A DNA stretch of 64,000 bases from Oscillospiraceae bacterium (GCA_017398105.1 JAFQHF010000025.1:59489-123488); one strand, 5' to 3'; shown: positions 7,586 through 16,702, counted from the stretch's first letter. The notes: generated by a model from the sequence alone, not told the origin. Numbers and translations: made by a program.

Positions 7586-8240
7586 ATACCAGTATCTGAT
7601 CGTTAACTCTCAGCTTGAACGTCAGGCCAAGGCGCTCCGCAGCCTTTCGGCATAAAAGCATCCGTTTCATAAAGATCTCAAAATACTCCATCACGGAGCT
7701 GACAGAGGTATCCACCGTCAGAATCAATGTGATGGTCTTTCCTTCTCTGTCGATATCCAGTTCCGAGTCTGTAACGGAGTAGTTCACCCGGTCATGGATA
7801 TCCGACACAATGTCCTCTTTCCTGCGCACACGACTGCGCCGGACATCTGATTTGTCCGCAATGATCAGCGCAGCAGAAAGTGCATTCACCGGAACACCGG
7901 TTCCTTCATCATGGTTTCCGATTGCTGTTACAATGGCAGCGATCTCCTCAGGCGGGAAATTCATCCGGTCCAGTATCCGAAATGCCATCACGGCTCCGCT
8001 CTGGCTGTGATCGATTCGGTTCACCACATTTCCAATATCGTGCAGGTATCCTGCGATCTGTGCCAGCTCCACGGTCCGGGCCGGATAATCCAGTGCCCGC
8101 AGAATCTCTCCGGCCGCACTTGCCACACGGGAAACATGGGCAAAGCTGTGCTCCGTAAATCCCAGGGCATTCAGTGATGCATCTGCCTGTGCAATATATA
8201 CTTTTACCGCCTCATCCCGGCGAATCTGCTCATAAGTCAC
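7584..8240 (-). CDS. HD-domain metal-dependent phosphohydrolase
   Basis: The 218-aa protein carries the HD superfamily motifs: a histidine in EHSFAHVSRV (about residue 33), the HD doublet in YLHDIGN (about residue 68) and a downstream metal-site aspartate in ALIIADKSD (about residue 127). HD proteins hydrolyse phosphate esters, often of nucleotides; the substrate is not evident here. A GTG start at 8240 is preferred because GGAGG at 8247-8251 nearly abuts the GTG at 8246. It stands alone between gltX and the pullulanase gene. Confidence 0.85.
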   Translation of the reverse strand: MTYEQIRRDEAVKVYIAQADASLNALGFTEHSFAHVSRVASAAGEILRALDYPARTVELAQIAGYLHDIGNVVNRIDHSQSGAVMAFRILDRMNFPPEEIAAIVTAIGNHDEGTGVPVNALSAALIIADKSDVRRSRVRRKEDIVSDIHDRVNYSVTDSELDIDREGKTITLILTVDTSVSSVMEYFEIFMKRMLLCRKAAERLGLTFKLRVNDQILV

Positions 8241-8390
8241 ACGCACGCCTCCTTTTCCTTACAGTATACCGAAGTTCTGATCAATTTGCAATATCTGCTT
8301 CGGTCACAGATATACTATACCATACCTCTGTAAAAAGATATTACGAAAATTGTAAAGTTTTTTGCACAAATAACACGCATGAATTTTTCC

Positions 8391-8402
8391 GTAAACGTTT
8401 AC
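8391..8402. promoter_or_regulatory. Palindromic operator upstream of the pullulanase promoter
   Basis: GTAAACGTTTAC is a perfect 12-base palindrome centred on CG, typical in shape of LacI/GalR-family or CcpA (cre-like) operators. It ends eight bases before the -35 box of the pullulanase promoter, where an activator or a blocking repressor could act. The bound protein is inferred, not known. Confidence 0.55.
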
Positions 8403-8410
8403 ATATCATC

Positions 8411-8439
8411 TTTACAACCCAAATACCCTATGCTATAAT
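8411..8439 (+). promoter_or_regulatory. Promoter of the pullulanase-Nudix gene
   Basis: TTTACA (8411-8416), a 17-base spacer and TATAAT (8434-8439), with an extended TG at 8431-8432. The leader to the ATG is about 45 bases. Confidence 0.75.
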
Positions 8440-8489
8440 CGTTTCATACAGTTTAACTACCATTATTCTGCAAGGGAGTCCCTGTCGCT

Positions 8490-10799
8490 ATGTACGAAGC
8501 CTACTCTACCCCCGAATTTGAGTCTCAAAATACCTATCTGGGTCACGATCTTGGTGCTGTCTGGTCCGCGCAGAAGACTGTTTTTCGTGTTTGGGCCCCA
8601 ACTGCAACAGAGGTCACGGTCAATCTATATAGAAGCGGCACCCCGGAAACGGATGACCTGCTATGTCAGATGAGCATGAAACCCGATATCAACGGAACCT
8701 GGGTAGCAGAACGCATTGGGGATCTGCATGGTTTTTATTATACGTATCTGGTCATGGTGGATGGTCACATGCAGGAAGCCTGCGATCCCTATGCCAGATC
8801 CACCGGTGTCAACGGCCGGAGGGCAATGATTCTGAACATGTCCGTTACGGATCCTGAAGGCTGGGATTCGGATACCGATCCCAATGCCGGCATTCAAATG
8901 ACAGATGCTTTCCTGTACGAACTTCACATCCGTGATTTCTCCATGCACCGCAGCTCCCGCATTCGAAATAAGGGCAAATTTCTCGCAATGACAGAAGCCG
9001 GAAAGAAAACCAAAACCGGCCGCCCCACCGGTCTTGCGCATATCAAAGGATTGGGTGTCACCCATGTCCATCTGCTTCCCGTTTACGACTACGGTTTTAC
9101 GGACGAAAGCCGCAGAAGCCCGCAATACAACTGGGGATATGATCCGGTAAATTTCAATGTGCCGGAGGGTTCCTATTCCACGAATCCCTTTGACGGGATC
9201 AGCCGGGTAACAGAAATGAAGCAAATGGTGAAAGCCTTTCATGACAACGGACTCAGTGTTGTGATGGATGTGGTATATAACCATGTTTACCAGGGCGAAG
9301 ACTTCTGCTTCAATCAGATCGTACCCGGTTATTTCAGCCGGATCAGCCCGGACGGTGTATGGTCCAACGGTTCCTGCTGCGGAAATGATACGGCATCTGA
9401 ACGCAGTATGGTACGCAAATATATCGTGGATTCCGTTAATTACTGGGCGGATGAATACCACATTGACGGTTTCCGATTTGACCTTGTGGGCTTGTTGGAT
9501 ATTCAAACCATAAACGAGATCATGCGCACCGTTCACCGAAAACACCCCAATGTGATTTTTTACGGCGAAGGCTGGACAATGGATACCAGATTGACCAAGC
9601 CAGGCGTGGATCTGGCCATCCAAAGCAATTCCTACAAGCTGCCAGGCTTTGCCTTCTTCAGCGATACCATCCGAGACCTTCTCAGGGGCAGTGTATTTGA
9701 CAATGCAACCGCCGGCTATGTGTCCGGGGCATATGTGTCAAAGGATCAGCTGGAAGCCTGCTTTATGGGCGTTCCCATGTGGGCCGCTGCGCCCTGCCAG
9801 AGCATCAATTATGTCTCCTGCCATGATAATAACACCCTCTACGACCGCATCAGTCTGGCGGCTCCTGAGGCGCCTGCCGAGATAAAGATCCGCATGAATA
9901 ACCTTGCTGCAGCTTTCACGATCCTCTCTCAGGGCGTTCCCTTCATGCAGGCAGGCGAGGAACTGCTGCGAACAAAACCGGGCAAAAAGGGCACCTTTGA
10001 TCACAACAGCTACCGATCCCCTGACCGTGTCAACGCAATCAGGTGGGAAGATCTGGATAAGCCGGATTACCAGAAAACGGTGGATTATTATCGCGGACTG
10101 ATCGCATTCCGGAAGGCCCATCCCGGCCTGCGGTACATGACCAGAGAGGCTGTTCTTGCAAATGTCCATCCCATCCGTATTGACAATCCCCATGTGGCGG
10201 CATTTATGGTGGAAGAGAAAACAACGGATATTTTTCTTGTCTTTAATGCAGATGCTCATGACATTATGGCCCATCTGCCTGCCGGACACTGGGATATGCA
10301 TATCCACGAGGAGATCGCCGGAACCGAAATTCTGAACCGGGTGGAAGGCTGGGCACATGTGGCAGCCCACAGCGCAACGGTTCTGACCCGAAAAAAGCCC
10401 GTTGATGTGGTTGCGGCACTGATTTGGGAGAAGGACAAATTCCTGATCTGCCAGCGGCCCGAAAACAAGGCACGAGGTCTTTTGTGGGAATTTGTGGGCG
10501 GCAAGGTAGAACCCGGAGAAACAAAACAGCAGGCTCTGATGCGGGAATGTATGGAGGAGCTGGCGATCAATGTTAAAGTAGGCAGCCAGTTCATGGAAGT
10601 TCTGCACGAATACCCGGATATGCTGATTCGCCTGACGCTGTTCCACTGCACCATTCCGGAAGGTTTCCCGCAGGCTCTGGAACACAATGATCTTCGCTGG
10701 ATTCATCCCAGCCAAACAGATGATTTCGATTTCTGTCCTGCTGACACAGATATTCTTAAAGAGATCAAGCGTATCTACATGAAGCGCAAGCCACTGTAA
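8490..10799 (+). CDS. Type I pullulanase fused to a C-terminal Nudix (MutT-like) hydrolase
   Basis: The 769-aa product joins two enzymes in one frame. Residues 1 to about 635 are a GH13 type I pullulanase that debranches alpha-1,6 links in glycogen, starch or pullulan. It has a CBM48-like start and the signature YNWGYDP (about 212). Region I is DVVYNH (about 258), the nucleophile lies in GFRFDLVGL (about 327), the acid in YGEGW (about 358) and region IV in NYVSCHDNN (about 441). From VDVVAALIW (about 637) to the end is a complete Nudix domain with box GKVEPGETKQQALMREC plus MEELAI. No signal peptide is present, so it is cytoplasmic. Such a fusion is unusual. The Nudix box has Ala in place of the last Gly. 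MutT-like domains clean 8-oxo-dGTP or hydrolyse nucleotide sugars; which one applies here is unknown. Confidence 0.93.
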   Translation: MYEAYSTPEFESQNTYLGHDLGAVWSAQKTVFRVWAPTATEVTVNLYRSGTPETDDLLCQMSMKPDINGTWVAERIGDLHGFYYTYLVMVDGHMQEACDPYARSTGVNGRRAMILNMSVTDPEGWDSDTDPNAGIQMTDAFLYELHIRDFSMHRSSRIRNKGKFLAMTEAGKKTKTGRPTGLAHIKGLGVTHVHLLPVYDYGFTDESRRSPQYNWGYDPVNFNVPEGSYSTNPFDGISRVTEMKQMVKAFHDNGLSVVMDVVYNHVYQGEDFCFNQIVPGYFSRISPDGVWSNGSCCGNDTASERSMVRKYIVDSVNYWADEYHIDGFRFDLVGLLDIQTINEIMRTVHRKHPNVIFYGEGWTMDTRLTKPGVDLAIQSNSYKLPGFAFFSDTIRDLLRGSVFDNATAGYVSGAYVSKDQLEACFMGVPMWAAAPCQSINYVSCHDNNTLYDRISLAAPEAPAEIKIRMNNLAAAFTILSQGVPFMQAGEELLRTKPGKKGTFDHNSYRSPDRVNAIRWEDLDKPDYQKTVDYYRGLIAFRKAHPGLRYMTREAVLANVHPIRIDNPHVAAFMVEEKTTDIFLVFNADAHDIMAHLPAGHWDMHIHEEIAGTEILNRVEGWAHVAAHSATVLTRKKPVDVVAALIWEKDKFLICQRPENKARGLLWEFVGGKVEPGETKQQALMRECMEELAINVKVGSQFMEVLHEYPDMLIRLTLFHCTIPEGFPQALEHNDLRWIHPSQTDDFDFCPADTDILKEIKRIYMKRKPL

Positions 10800-10808
10800 A
10801 ATCATAAA

Positions 10809-10843
10809 AGAGAGATGTTCCCGGAGGAGCATCTCTCTTTTTC
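10809..10843. terminator. Bidirectional terminator after the pullulanase gene
   Basis: AGAGAGATG (10809-10817), extended by inner pairs, pairs with CATCTCTCT (10830-10838) and is followed by TTTTTC. It separates convergent genes. Confidence 0.8.
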
Positions 10844-10851
10844 TTCAATCA

Positions 10852-11790
10852 TTACAGCAGACCAAAGCTGTTCATTGCCAGCGTCCACAGGAAAATCGTC
10901 GGCAGGCAGAAAACCGTAGTATAGGCAACCATCTGGGCCGCAAAATCACCGTCCGCATCCATAGCCACAGCCATAGGATAGCTGCTGACAGCAGTAGGCG
11001 CCGCAAACAGGATGAGAAGTGCACACAGCTCCTGTCCATGGAATCCAAGCAGCACCGCAATCGGAATAAAAACAGCCGGAATGATCACCAGCCGAAGCAG
11101 ATTACCCATAACAAGATAACCCTTCTTCACCACTACGCCGCCCAGACTCAACGTCACACCGATGGAAAGGAAGCTCAAGGGCGTGGTCAGACCGGACAGA
11201 TCCTTCACAACCTTCAGCACCAGCTCTGGAAGGACAATTCCTGAGAAATTCACACCCAAACCGATTACGGTTGCGATCACAGTGGGATTCTTGGCAATTG
11301 CCAGCAGCAGTTTTTTGGTGGAAGCAGTTCCGTGACGGGCTGTTTCCAGCAGGATCGCCGCCTGGGCATTGAACAGAGGCACAGCTACCGCACCCAGCAG
11401 AGAGACCATGCCAATATTTCCAGCACCATAGATACTCTCCGCAACAGCAGCACCGAAGATCAGGTAGTTGGATCGGAATATGGCCTGACCAAAGGATGCA
11501 GCCGTGGGCCCGGGCTTCACATATCTGGGCACCAATGTCATGGCTGCCAGGAACAGCAGCATCAGTACCGCAACGCCGTAAAGAATATAGGCGATGTTAT
11601 TCATCTGCGAAAAGTCAGTCTTATAGATATTATAGAACGAAAGGGTCGGCATAAAGACCTTGAAGATCATATTATCCACCTTTTTCATGGTAGGCGCATC
11701 CGCAACATGAAAAATACGCAGCAGGACACCGATTCCCACCATGATGGCCATCGGCACCACAACCTGAACTGCAATCAGTAAGCTTTCCAT
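10852..11790 (-). CDS. AEC-family (auxin efflux carrier-like) permease
   Basis: The 312-aa integral membrane protein has about ten hydrophobic helices arranged in two halves, as in bacterial AEC transporters. The first half starts LLIAVQVVVPMAIMVGIGVLL, and the second half contains GVTLSLGGVVVKKGYLVMGN. Family members export or import small organic acids such as malate or malonate; the substrate is not predictable. Start ATG 11790 follows GGAGG with an eight-base gap. It is a single gene convergent with the pullulanase gene. Confidence 0.9.
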   Translation of the reverse strand: MESLLIAVQVVVPMAIMVGIGVLLRIFHVADAPTMKKVDNMIFKVFMPTLSFYNIYKTDFSQMNNIAYILYGVAVLMLLFLAAMTLVPRYVKPGPTAASFGQAIFRSNYLIFGAAVAESIYGAGNIGMVSLLGAVAVPLFNAQAAILLETARHGTASTKKLLLAIAKNPTVIATVIGLGVNFSGIVLPELVLKVVKDLSGLTTPLSFLSIGVTLSLGGVVVKKGYLVMGNLLRLVIIPAVFIPIAVLLGFHGQELCALLILFAAPTAVSSYPMAVAMDADGDFAAQMVAYTTVFCLPTIFLWTLAMNSFGLL

Positions 11791-11890
11791 AGTTTTCCTC
11801 CGTCAAAACCAGTTTTTATTATCATATCATAGGTATTTTCGGTTGTAAAGCAGGATTCTTCCGGGCATCCTGTCAGATGGGGGTGAAACT

Positions 11891-12046
11891 ATGAAAAAGA
11901 AAAAGGCAGACTGCATCCGGCTTGATCCGGAATCCGAATTGTGTCCCGCTTACGACAGCACAGGTATCAAGCTGTTTTCCGCACCGGACCGGGAGGAAAT
12001 GGGTGTGCGGGTACTGGACAATTTTCCGGAAGAACACATCCAATGA
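11891..12046 (+). CDS. 51-aa acidic small protein of unknown function
   Basis: ATG 11891 follows GGGGGTGA. The product (MKKKKADCIRLDPESELCPA...) is soluble, has two cysteines, and ends DNFPEEHIQ. No coding alternative covers this 300-base gap, and the frame has a good ribosome binding site, but there is no recognisable family. It precedes the cytidylate kinase-like gene, which has its own promoter, so the two are likely separate transcripts. Confidence 0.5.
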   Translation: MKKKKADCIRLDPESELCPAYDSTGIKLFSAPDREEMGVRVLDNFPEEHIQ

Positions 12047-12105
12047 ATAGTGGGGTGCGCCCCACTTTCTCCCCGGCATTTTTGACAAAACACGCAAACC
12101 TTTTA

Positions 12106-12134
12106 TTGACAATAGCAGTCATAATGACTATAAT
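12106..12134 (+). promoter_or_regulatory. Consensus promoter of the cytidylate kinase-like gene
   Basis: TTGACA (12106-12111), exactly 17 bases, and TATAAT (12129-12134): a perfect housekeeping-sigma promoter, which predicts strong expression. Confidence 0.88.
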
Positions 12135-12177
12135 ATAAGTAAGAGAAGCAGAAGCGTTCTCGGAAGGAGGCACTATT

Positions 12178-12789
12178 ATGGAAAAGAAAATCATCACTAT
12201 CAGCCGTGAATTTGGTTCCGGCGGCCGCACCATCGGCCGTATGGTCGCAGAAAGACTGGGTATCCCCTTCTATGATAAGGAACTGGTGGATCAGATCGCG
12301 GTGGAGTCCGGTTTTGCTCCCAAGTTTGTTGAAGAACACGGCGAGCATTCCCCCGGCAGCAGCCTGTTCTCCTATGCCTTCGCCCCTCAGGGCATTCCCG
12401 GCGTGATGAACGGCCTGTCTACCGCTGACTTCCTGTGGAACATCCAGTGCAGCGTGATCCTGCAGCTGGCTGAGCAGGGCCCTTGCGTCATCGTTGGCCG
12501 GAATGCCGACTACATCCTGAAGGATCGTCAGGATGCACTGCATGTCTACGTCTTCGCAGATGTTCCCTACCGTGCAGAACGCATTGTCCGCCGCTACGGT
12601 GAGTCTGACAAGAGCCCCGAGCAGAGACTGCATGAAAAAGACAAGCGCCGCCGCGTGAACTACCAGCACTACACCGGCCGTACCTGGGGTCAGTCTCAGA
12701 ACTATGATATCAGCCTGGATACCGGCGTTCTGGGCATCGAGCAGTGCGCGGATATCGTCTGCCAGATCGTTGAAAATTCCAGAAAATAA
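12178..12789 (+). CDS. Cytidylate kinase-like family protein
   Basis: A 203-aa P-loop kinase-like protein. The N-terminal motif ISREFGSGGRTIGRMVAERL (residues 8-27) is the glycine-rich nucleotide-binding loop of the cytidylate kinase-like family, which is distinct from Cmk proper. VIVGRNADYIL near residue 105 and the Arg-rich lid (EKDKRRRVNYQHYTG, about 160-175) are also typical. The substrate is uncertain; these proteins are common in Clostridia and often lie alone. It is driven by a perfect consensus promoter. Confidence 0.85.
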   Translation: MEKKIITISREFGSGGRTIGRMVAERLGIPFYDKELVDQIAVESGFAPKFVEEHGEHSPGSSLFSYAFAPQGIPGVMNGLSTADFLWNIQCSVILQLAEQGPCVIVGRNADYILKDRQDALHVYVFADVPYRAERIVRRYGESDKSPEQRLHEKDKRRRVNYQHYTGRTWGQSQNYDISLDTGVLGIEQCADIVCQIVENSRK

Positions 12790-12889
12790 TACGAATTTTT
12801 GATACAATGGCCACTGCCATTTTATCGTGCCATTCGGATGGCATACCGCTTACAGCGGCAGAAAACCGTAAATCCTCTACATAAGCAAC

Positions 12890-12922
12890 GCCCTGCACCA
12901 ATACCGGTGCAGGGCATTTGTT
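12890..12922 (+). terminator. Hairpin between the kinase-like and DUF4317 genes
   Basis: GCCCTGCACC (12890-12899) pairs with GGTGCAGGGC (12906-12915). Only a short T-rich tail follows (ATTTGTT), so termination is plausible but not strong. Confidence 0.5.
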
Positions 12923-14078
12923 ATACTGTTGCAGTCTCTTTCTCCTCATCCCTGATGGTGATGCTGACACCATTGACCTCCACATTTTCGTCTGCACAGA
13001 TCATGATGTATTTCACACCGCCGATGATCCGGGTCTCGATCAAGTCACTTCTGGTAGGATCGACCTTGATGACCACATCCGGTGTCTTGATTTCAAAATG
13101 CTTGTTATCAATGATATTCTTCGGATGCAGGTCTGCTTCAAAGCCAAAGGTCTCATCGTAGTCTACACTGAATTTGGACATATGCTCCTCTGAGATCCCG
13201 CAGGAAGTCAGAACCTCTGTCACATCCTCTTTTGTAACCATCAGCGGTTCCGGCACCTTGCTTTCCTTGTGCAGCTCGATCCGCTGGCAGATCTGGTCAT
13301 GAACCGTCTGTACCACATCCAGGCTGCATTCCTCACCAAGCGCAGTGGTCAGCAGCGCCTCAAAAGACCGCTTCTGCTCAAAGGCAGGCTTCGGAACCGG
13401 GGTGTGAAACAGCGTCTCGATCAACGCGTCCTGACTGCTTTTCACGTCCTTTGTATAAAACAGCGCATTATAGATATTGGTGGAACGGTCATCAAATGCC
13501 GGGAACAGGAAGCCCAGAACTGGCGCAGAAACCATCTGATTCATGGCACCATCATGGAACAGCTTTTCCTCAGGCACGTAATGCAGATTGGCCTTGGTCT
13601 GCTTTACCGGGCAGATTGTGCACAGAATGTAGGTATACACCTCATCGGAATTGTCCTTCTGAAAGGAATCGTCCCTGGATTTAAAGGGAACGTCATATGT
13701 ATCGCAGCTGAGCAGAATCAGATAGTTGCCTTCGATCACAACGGTATCAATGATCTTTTTAAAAAATTCGGCTCTCATTTCCTCATCGCTGCACTTGCTT
13801 TCCCGCAGGCCCATCAGCAGCTTGTGTTCCGGACTGTCTGCCACCTGACTGGTTTTAAACGTAATATCAATCAGATTTTTACCCAGAGAACCGGACAAGG
13901 TTCTTCGCAGGAGCGCAAAATACTTGTCGGATTCGTTTTCCGGCATCATCCCTGTGGACTGGCGGAACTCTGAAATGATCTCCTTATTATCATTTACATA
14001 GCAACCATACAGATAGGTAATATTACTGCGGTCCCGGCGCAGATGCCGCCGGATCTCACCGATTTCCTTATCATTCAT
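12921..14078 (-). CDS. DUF4317 domain-containing protein
   Basis: The 385-aa soluble protein matches the DUF4317 family, found mainly in Clostridia. It begins MNDKEIGEIRRHLRRDRSNI, has YGCYVNDNKEIISEF near residue 25, and a middle section with DDRSTNIYNALFYTKD. There are no membrane segments and no known catalytic motif. Family members are about 380-450 aa, so this is full length. Function unknown. Confidence 0.85.
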   Translation of the reverse strand: MNDKEIGEIRRHLRRDRSNITYLYGCYVNDNKEIISEFRQSTGMMPENESDKYFALLRRTLSGSLGKNLIDITFKTSQVADSPEHKLLMGLRESKCSDEEMRAEFFKKIIDTVVIEGNYLILLSCDTYDVPFKSRDDSFQKDNSDEVYTYILCTICPVKQTKANLHYVPEEKLFHDGAMNQMVSAPVLGFLFPAFDDRSTNIYNALFYTKDVKSSQDALIETLFHTPVPKPAFEQKRSFEALLTTALGEECSLDVVQTVHDQICQRIELHKESKVPEPLMVTKEDVTEVLTSCGISEEHMSKFSVDYDETFGFEADLHPKNIIDNKHFEIKTPDVVIKVDPTRSDLIETRIIGGVKYIMICADENVEVNGVSITIRDEEKETATV

Positions 14079-14163
14079 TGGAAATACCTCGCTTATTCAA
14101 AAAATGCTTGGGTATTATAGCACAGACCCACAGAAAAATCCAGTGGGAAGTGATCGTAAGCAG

Positions 14164-14192
14164 TTGCTTCTCTGCTTCTCACATGCTATACT
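14164..14192 (+). promoter_or_regulatory. Promoter of the VanZ-like gene
   Basis: TTGCTT (14164-14169), 17 bases, and TATACT (14187-14192), with TG one base before the -10 box. Confidence 0.65.
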
Positions 14193-14216
14193 GGCAGCAA
14201 AAGGAGGGGTGCAACA

Positions 14217-14768
14217 GTGGTTTTGATATCCTATCCCGCGCTTCTTGGCCTCATCAGCCTTGTGTGGATCAGCGTCAGAATGATTCAGTGTATGAAAAAG
14301 CATTTCGTTTCCTGGAAACGGGAGCTGCAGCTGATGCTTGTTTACATCTGCATCATCGTTGTTGTACGATTCACATTTTTCCCGTTTTCAAAGGTAAACG
14401 GTCAGATTCAGCCTCTGGTATTTGATCCGGAAAAAATCTTTCCCTTACGGATCAATCTGACTCCCTTAGTTTATCTGTTTGACTATCCGGTGTTTCGGGA
14501 GGCTTTGCAGAATCTGATTGGAAACACCGTAATGTTTCTTCCCCTGGGAATTGTTTGGCCTCTTGTGTTCCGGGAGCTGAACACCCACAGGAAGGTACTT
14601 GCATCCGGTTTCTGCTTCTCACTAATAATTGAAATTCTGCAGCTGCCCTTCTTTGATCGGGTATCAGACATTGATGATCTGATCCTGAATACGCTGGGTT
14701 TCACACTTGGATATGGAATCTATCTGATAATCGGAAACTGCACTGCTGCTATCCGCAAACATCTGTAA
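14217..14768 (+). CDS. VanZ-family membrane protein
   Basis: The 183-aa membrane protein has four to five helices. The VanZ-like core is visible as NLIGNTVMFLPLGIVWPLVF (about residues 100-119) and EILQLPFFDRVSDIDDLILN (about 140-159), which includes the conserved acidic D-I-D-D segment. VanZ confers low-level teicoplanin resistance in enterococci; the chromosomal homologues have no assigned role. The start is GTG at 14217 behind AAAGGAGGGG. Confidence 0.9.
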   Translation: MVLISYPALLGLISLVWISVRMIQCMKKHFVSWKRELQLMLVYICIIVVVRFTFFPFSKVNGQIQPLVFDPEKIFPLRINLTPLVYLFDYPVFREALQNLIGNTVMFLPLGIVWPLVFRELNTHRKVLASGFCFSLIIEILQLPFFDRVSDIDDLILNTLGFTLGYGIYLIIGNCTAAIRKHL

Positions 14769-14781
14769 CACCCAGGACAGG

Positions 14782-14821
14782 AAAAAGCCGAAGGAATCTT
14801 CGTTGATTCCTTCGGCTTTTT
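14782..14821. terminator. Bidirectional terminator between VanZ-like gene and pgsA
   Basis: AAAAAGCCGAAGGAATC (14782-14798) pairs with GATTCCTTCGGCTTTTT (14805-14821): a 17-base-pair stem with A and T runs at both ends. Confidence 0.95.
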
Positions 14822-14831
14822 GCAGGAGTCA

Positions 14832-15362
14832 TTACTCCCACAGGCACTTCCAGTTCTGAACAAAATACTCAATGCCAGAATACAGCGTTGTGGCAACGAT
14901 CACGGTAATGACGAGCCAGTTCAGGAAATCGATTCCCGGCAGAGCCATCATTGCGCACAGGCCTACCATGGTACTGGCAGTCTTCACCTTGCCGCTCCAT
15001 CCGGCTGCGATGACAGTTCCCTTCTGCACAGCAATCAGACGCAGACCGGTAACCGCAAATTCACGGGTCAGAATGATCATCAGCGCCCAGGCGGGAAATA
15101 CGCCCCATTCACAGAACATTGCCATGGCCGCAATGGTCAGCAGCTTATCTGCAAGCGGGTCCAGGAATTTGCCGAAATCCGTGGTCTGGTTGTAATGACG
15201 GGCAATATACCCGTCAATAAAATCCGTCAGACTGGCAATAATGAAAATCGCCAGAGACAGATACATACAAAGTCCGGCCTGACCATGCGATAAATACATG
15301 GTAATCATAAATGCAGGGATCATCAGCACCCGCACCATCGTAATTTTACTTGCTGTTGTCAT
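14832..15362 (-). CDS. pgsA: CDP-diacylglycerol--glycerol-3-phosphate 3-phosphatidyltransferase
   Basis: The 176-aa membrane enzyme makes phosphatidylglycerol phosphate, the precursor of phosphatidylglycerol and cardiolipin. The CDP-alcohol phosphotransferase signature D-G-x2-A-R-x8-G-x3-D-x3-D is intact: DGYIARHYN followed by FGKFLDPLADK (about residues 48-70). Several hydrophobic helices fit the family. It is the last gene of the run DUF1385-prmC-recA-recX-rimO-pgsA and lies six bases after rimO. Confidence 0.95.
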   Translation of the reverse strand: MTTASKITMVRVLMIPAFMITMYLSHGQAGLCMYLSLAIFIIASLTDFIDGYIARHYNQTTDFGKFLDPLADKLLTIAAMAMFCEWGVFPAWALMIILTREFAVTGLRLIAVQKGTVIAAGWSGKVKTASTMVGLCAMMALPGIDFLNWLVITVIVATTLYSGIEYFVQNWKCLWE

Positions 15363-15368
15363 ATATCT

Positions 15369-16697
15369 TTACACCTCAGTCAAATAACCGGACAGGTCAC
15401 CTTCCACGCACCCGTCAATGGTGACCATCACGAAGTCACCCTCCCGGATGGGCTCATCTGTGGCAATCCAGACGCGGCCGTCAATATCCGGAGAGTCCGC
15501 GTAGGAGCGGCCATAGAACTGCTCCATTTCTTCATCATACCCGTCTACCAGGACTTCCAGCGTTCTTCCGATCATACTGTCACACCAATCATCCATAATG
15601 GACGACTGGATCATTTCAATGGTTTCCGCCCGCTTTACAGCGATCTCGTTATCGACAAATTCCATTTCAGCGGCAGGAGTTCCCTCCTCGGGAGAGAAGG
15701 CAAAAGCACCCACGCGCTCCAGGCGCAGATCCCGCAGGAATTCGCACAGCTCCTGGAACTCCTCCTCTCCCTCACCGGGCAGACCGGTGATCAGGCTGGT
15801 ACGGATCACCAGGCCGGGAATCTTTGCCCGGAGCTTTGCAAACAGCTCCCGCAGGAATTCTCCGTCACCACGGCGGTTCATCAGCTTCAGGATCTTGGAA
15901 TTGCAGTGCTGGATGGGAATATCCAGATATTTGACGATCTTAGGCTCGGTTGCCATGACTTCAATGAATTCATCATCAATTTCATCGGGATACACATAGT
16001 GCACACGAACCCATTTCAGTTCTTCAATTTCACAGAGTCTGCGCAGCAGCTCCGGCAGCAGACGCTTGTGGCCCGGCAGATCCGTACCGTAACGGCTGGT
16101 ATCCTGGGCTACAACGATCAGTTCTTTCACACCGCTGGCAGCCAGCAGGCGGGCTTCGTACAGCACATCATCCATCTGCCGGCTGCGGAACTTACCCCGC
16201 AGATAGGGAATGATACAGTAGGAACAGCGGTTATCGCAGCCCTCTGCGATCTTGATGAAGGCATAGTGTTCAGGGGTAGTCACAATCCGGCCGGTCTCCT
16301 GCTCCGGTGCATCAATGGAGCCGAAGTCAAATACTTGTTCATCCTGCAGCAGCTTTTCAATCGCAGGAACGATTTCCGTATAGCTGCCGGTACCAAGAAC
16401 ACCGTCCACCTCCGGCATTTCCTGCATGATCACATCCTGATACCGCTGGGAAAGGCAGCCGGTGACCAGGATTTTGCCTACCAGCCCCTCCGCCTTCAGA
16501 GCAGCGGTCTGCAGAATAAAGTCGATGGCCTCGCTCTTGGCAGAGTCGATAAAACCGCAGGTATTGATTACCACAACGTCACTGCCAACAATGTCGCCCT
16601 TGACTGTATGACCGGCTTCCTGCACACGGTACATCATCCGTTCGCAGTCAACCTGATTTTTGGCACAGCCCAGGGAAATAAATCCAATATTTGCCAT
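15369..16697 (-). CDS. rimO: Ribosomal protein S12 methylthiotransferase RimO
   Basis: A 442-aa radical-SAM enzyme that adds a methylthio group to the conserved aspartate of ribosomal protein S12. The N-terminal UPF0004 cluster has cysteines in LGCAKNQVDCE, NTCGF and TGCLSQRY. The radical-SAM C-x3-C-x2-C motif is GCDNRCSYC near residue 154-161. A C-terminal TRAM domain includes LEVLVDGYDEE. Length and motif order separate it from MiaB. The start is five bases after the recX stop. Confidence 0.95.
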   Translation of the reverse strand: MANIGFISLGCAKNQVDCERMMYRVQEAGHTVKGDIVGSDVVVINTCGFIDSAKSEAIDFILQTAALKAEGLVGKILVTGCLSQRYQDVIMQEMPEVDGVLGTGSYTEIVPAIEKLLQDEQVFDFGSIDAPEQETGRIVTTPEHYAFIKIAEGCDNRCSYCIIPYLRGKFRSRQMDDVLYEARLLAASGVKELIVVAQDTSRYGTDLPGHKRLLPELLRRLCEIEELKWVRVHYVYPDEIDDEFIEVMATEPKIVKYLDIPIQHCNSKILKLMNRRGDGEFLRELFAKLRAKIPGLVIRTSLITGLPGEGEEEFQELCEFLRDLRLERVGAFAFSPEEGTPAAEMEFVDNEIAVKRAETIEMIQSSIMDDWCDSMIGRTLEVLVDGYDEEMEQFYGRSYADSPDIDGRVWIATDEPIREGDFVMVTIDGCVEGDLSGYLTEV

Positions 16698-16702
16698 ATA
16701 TG

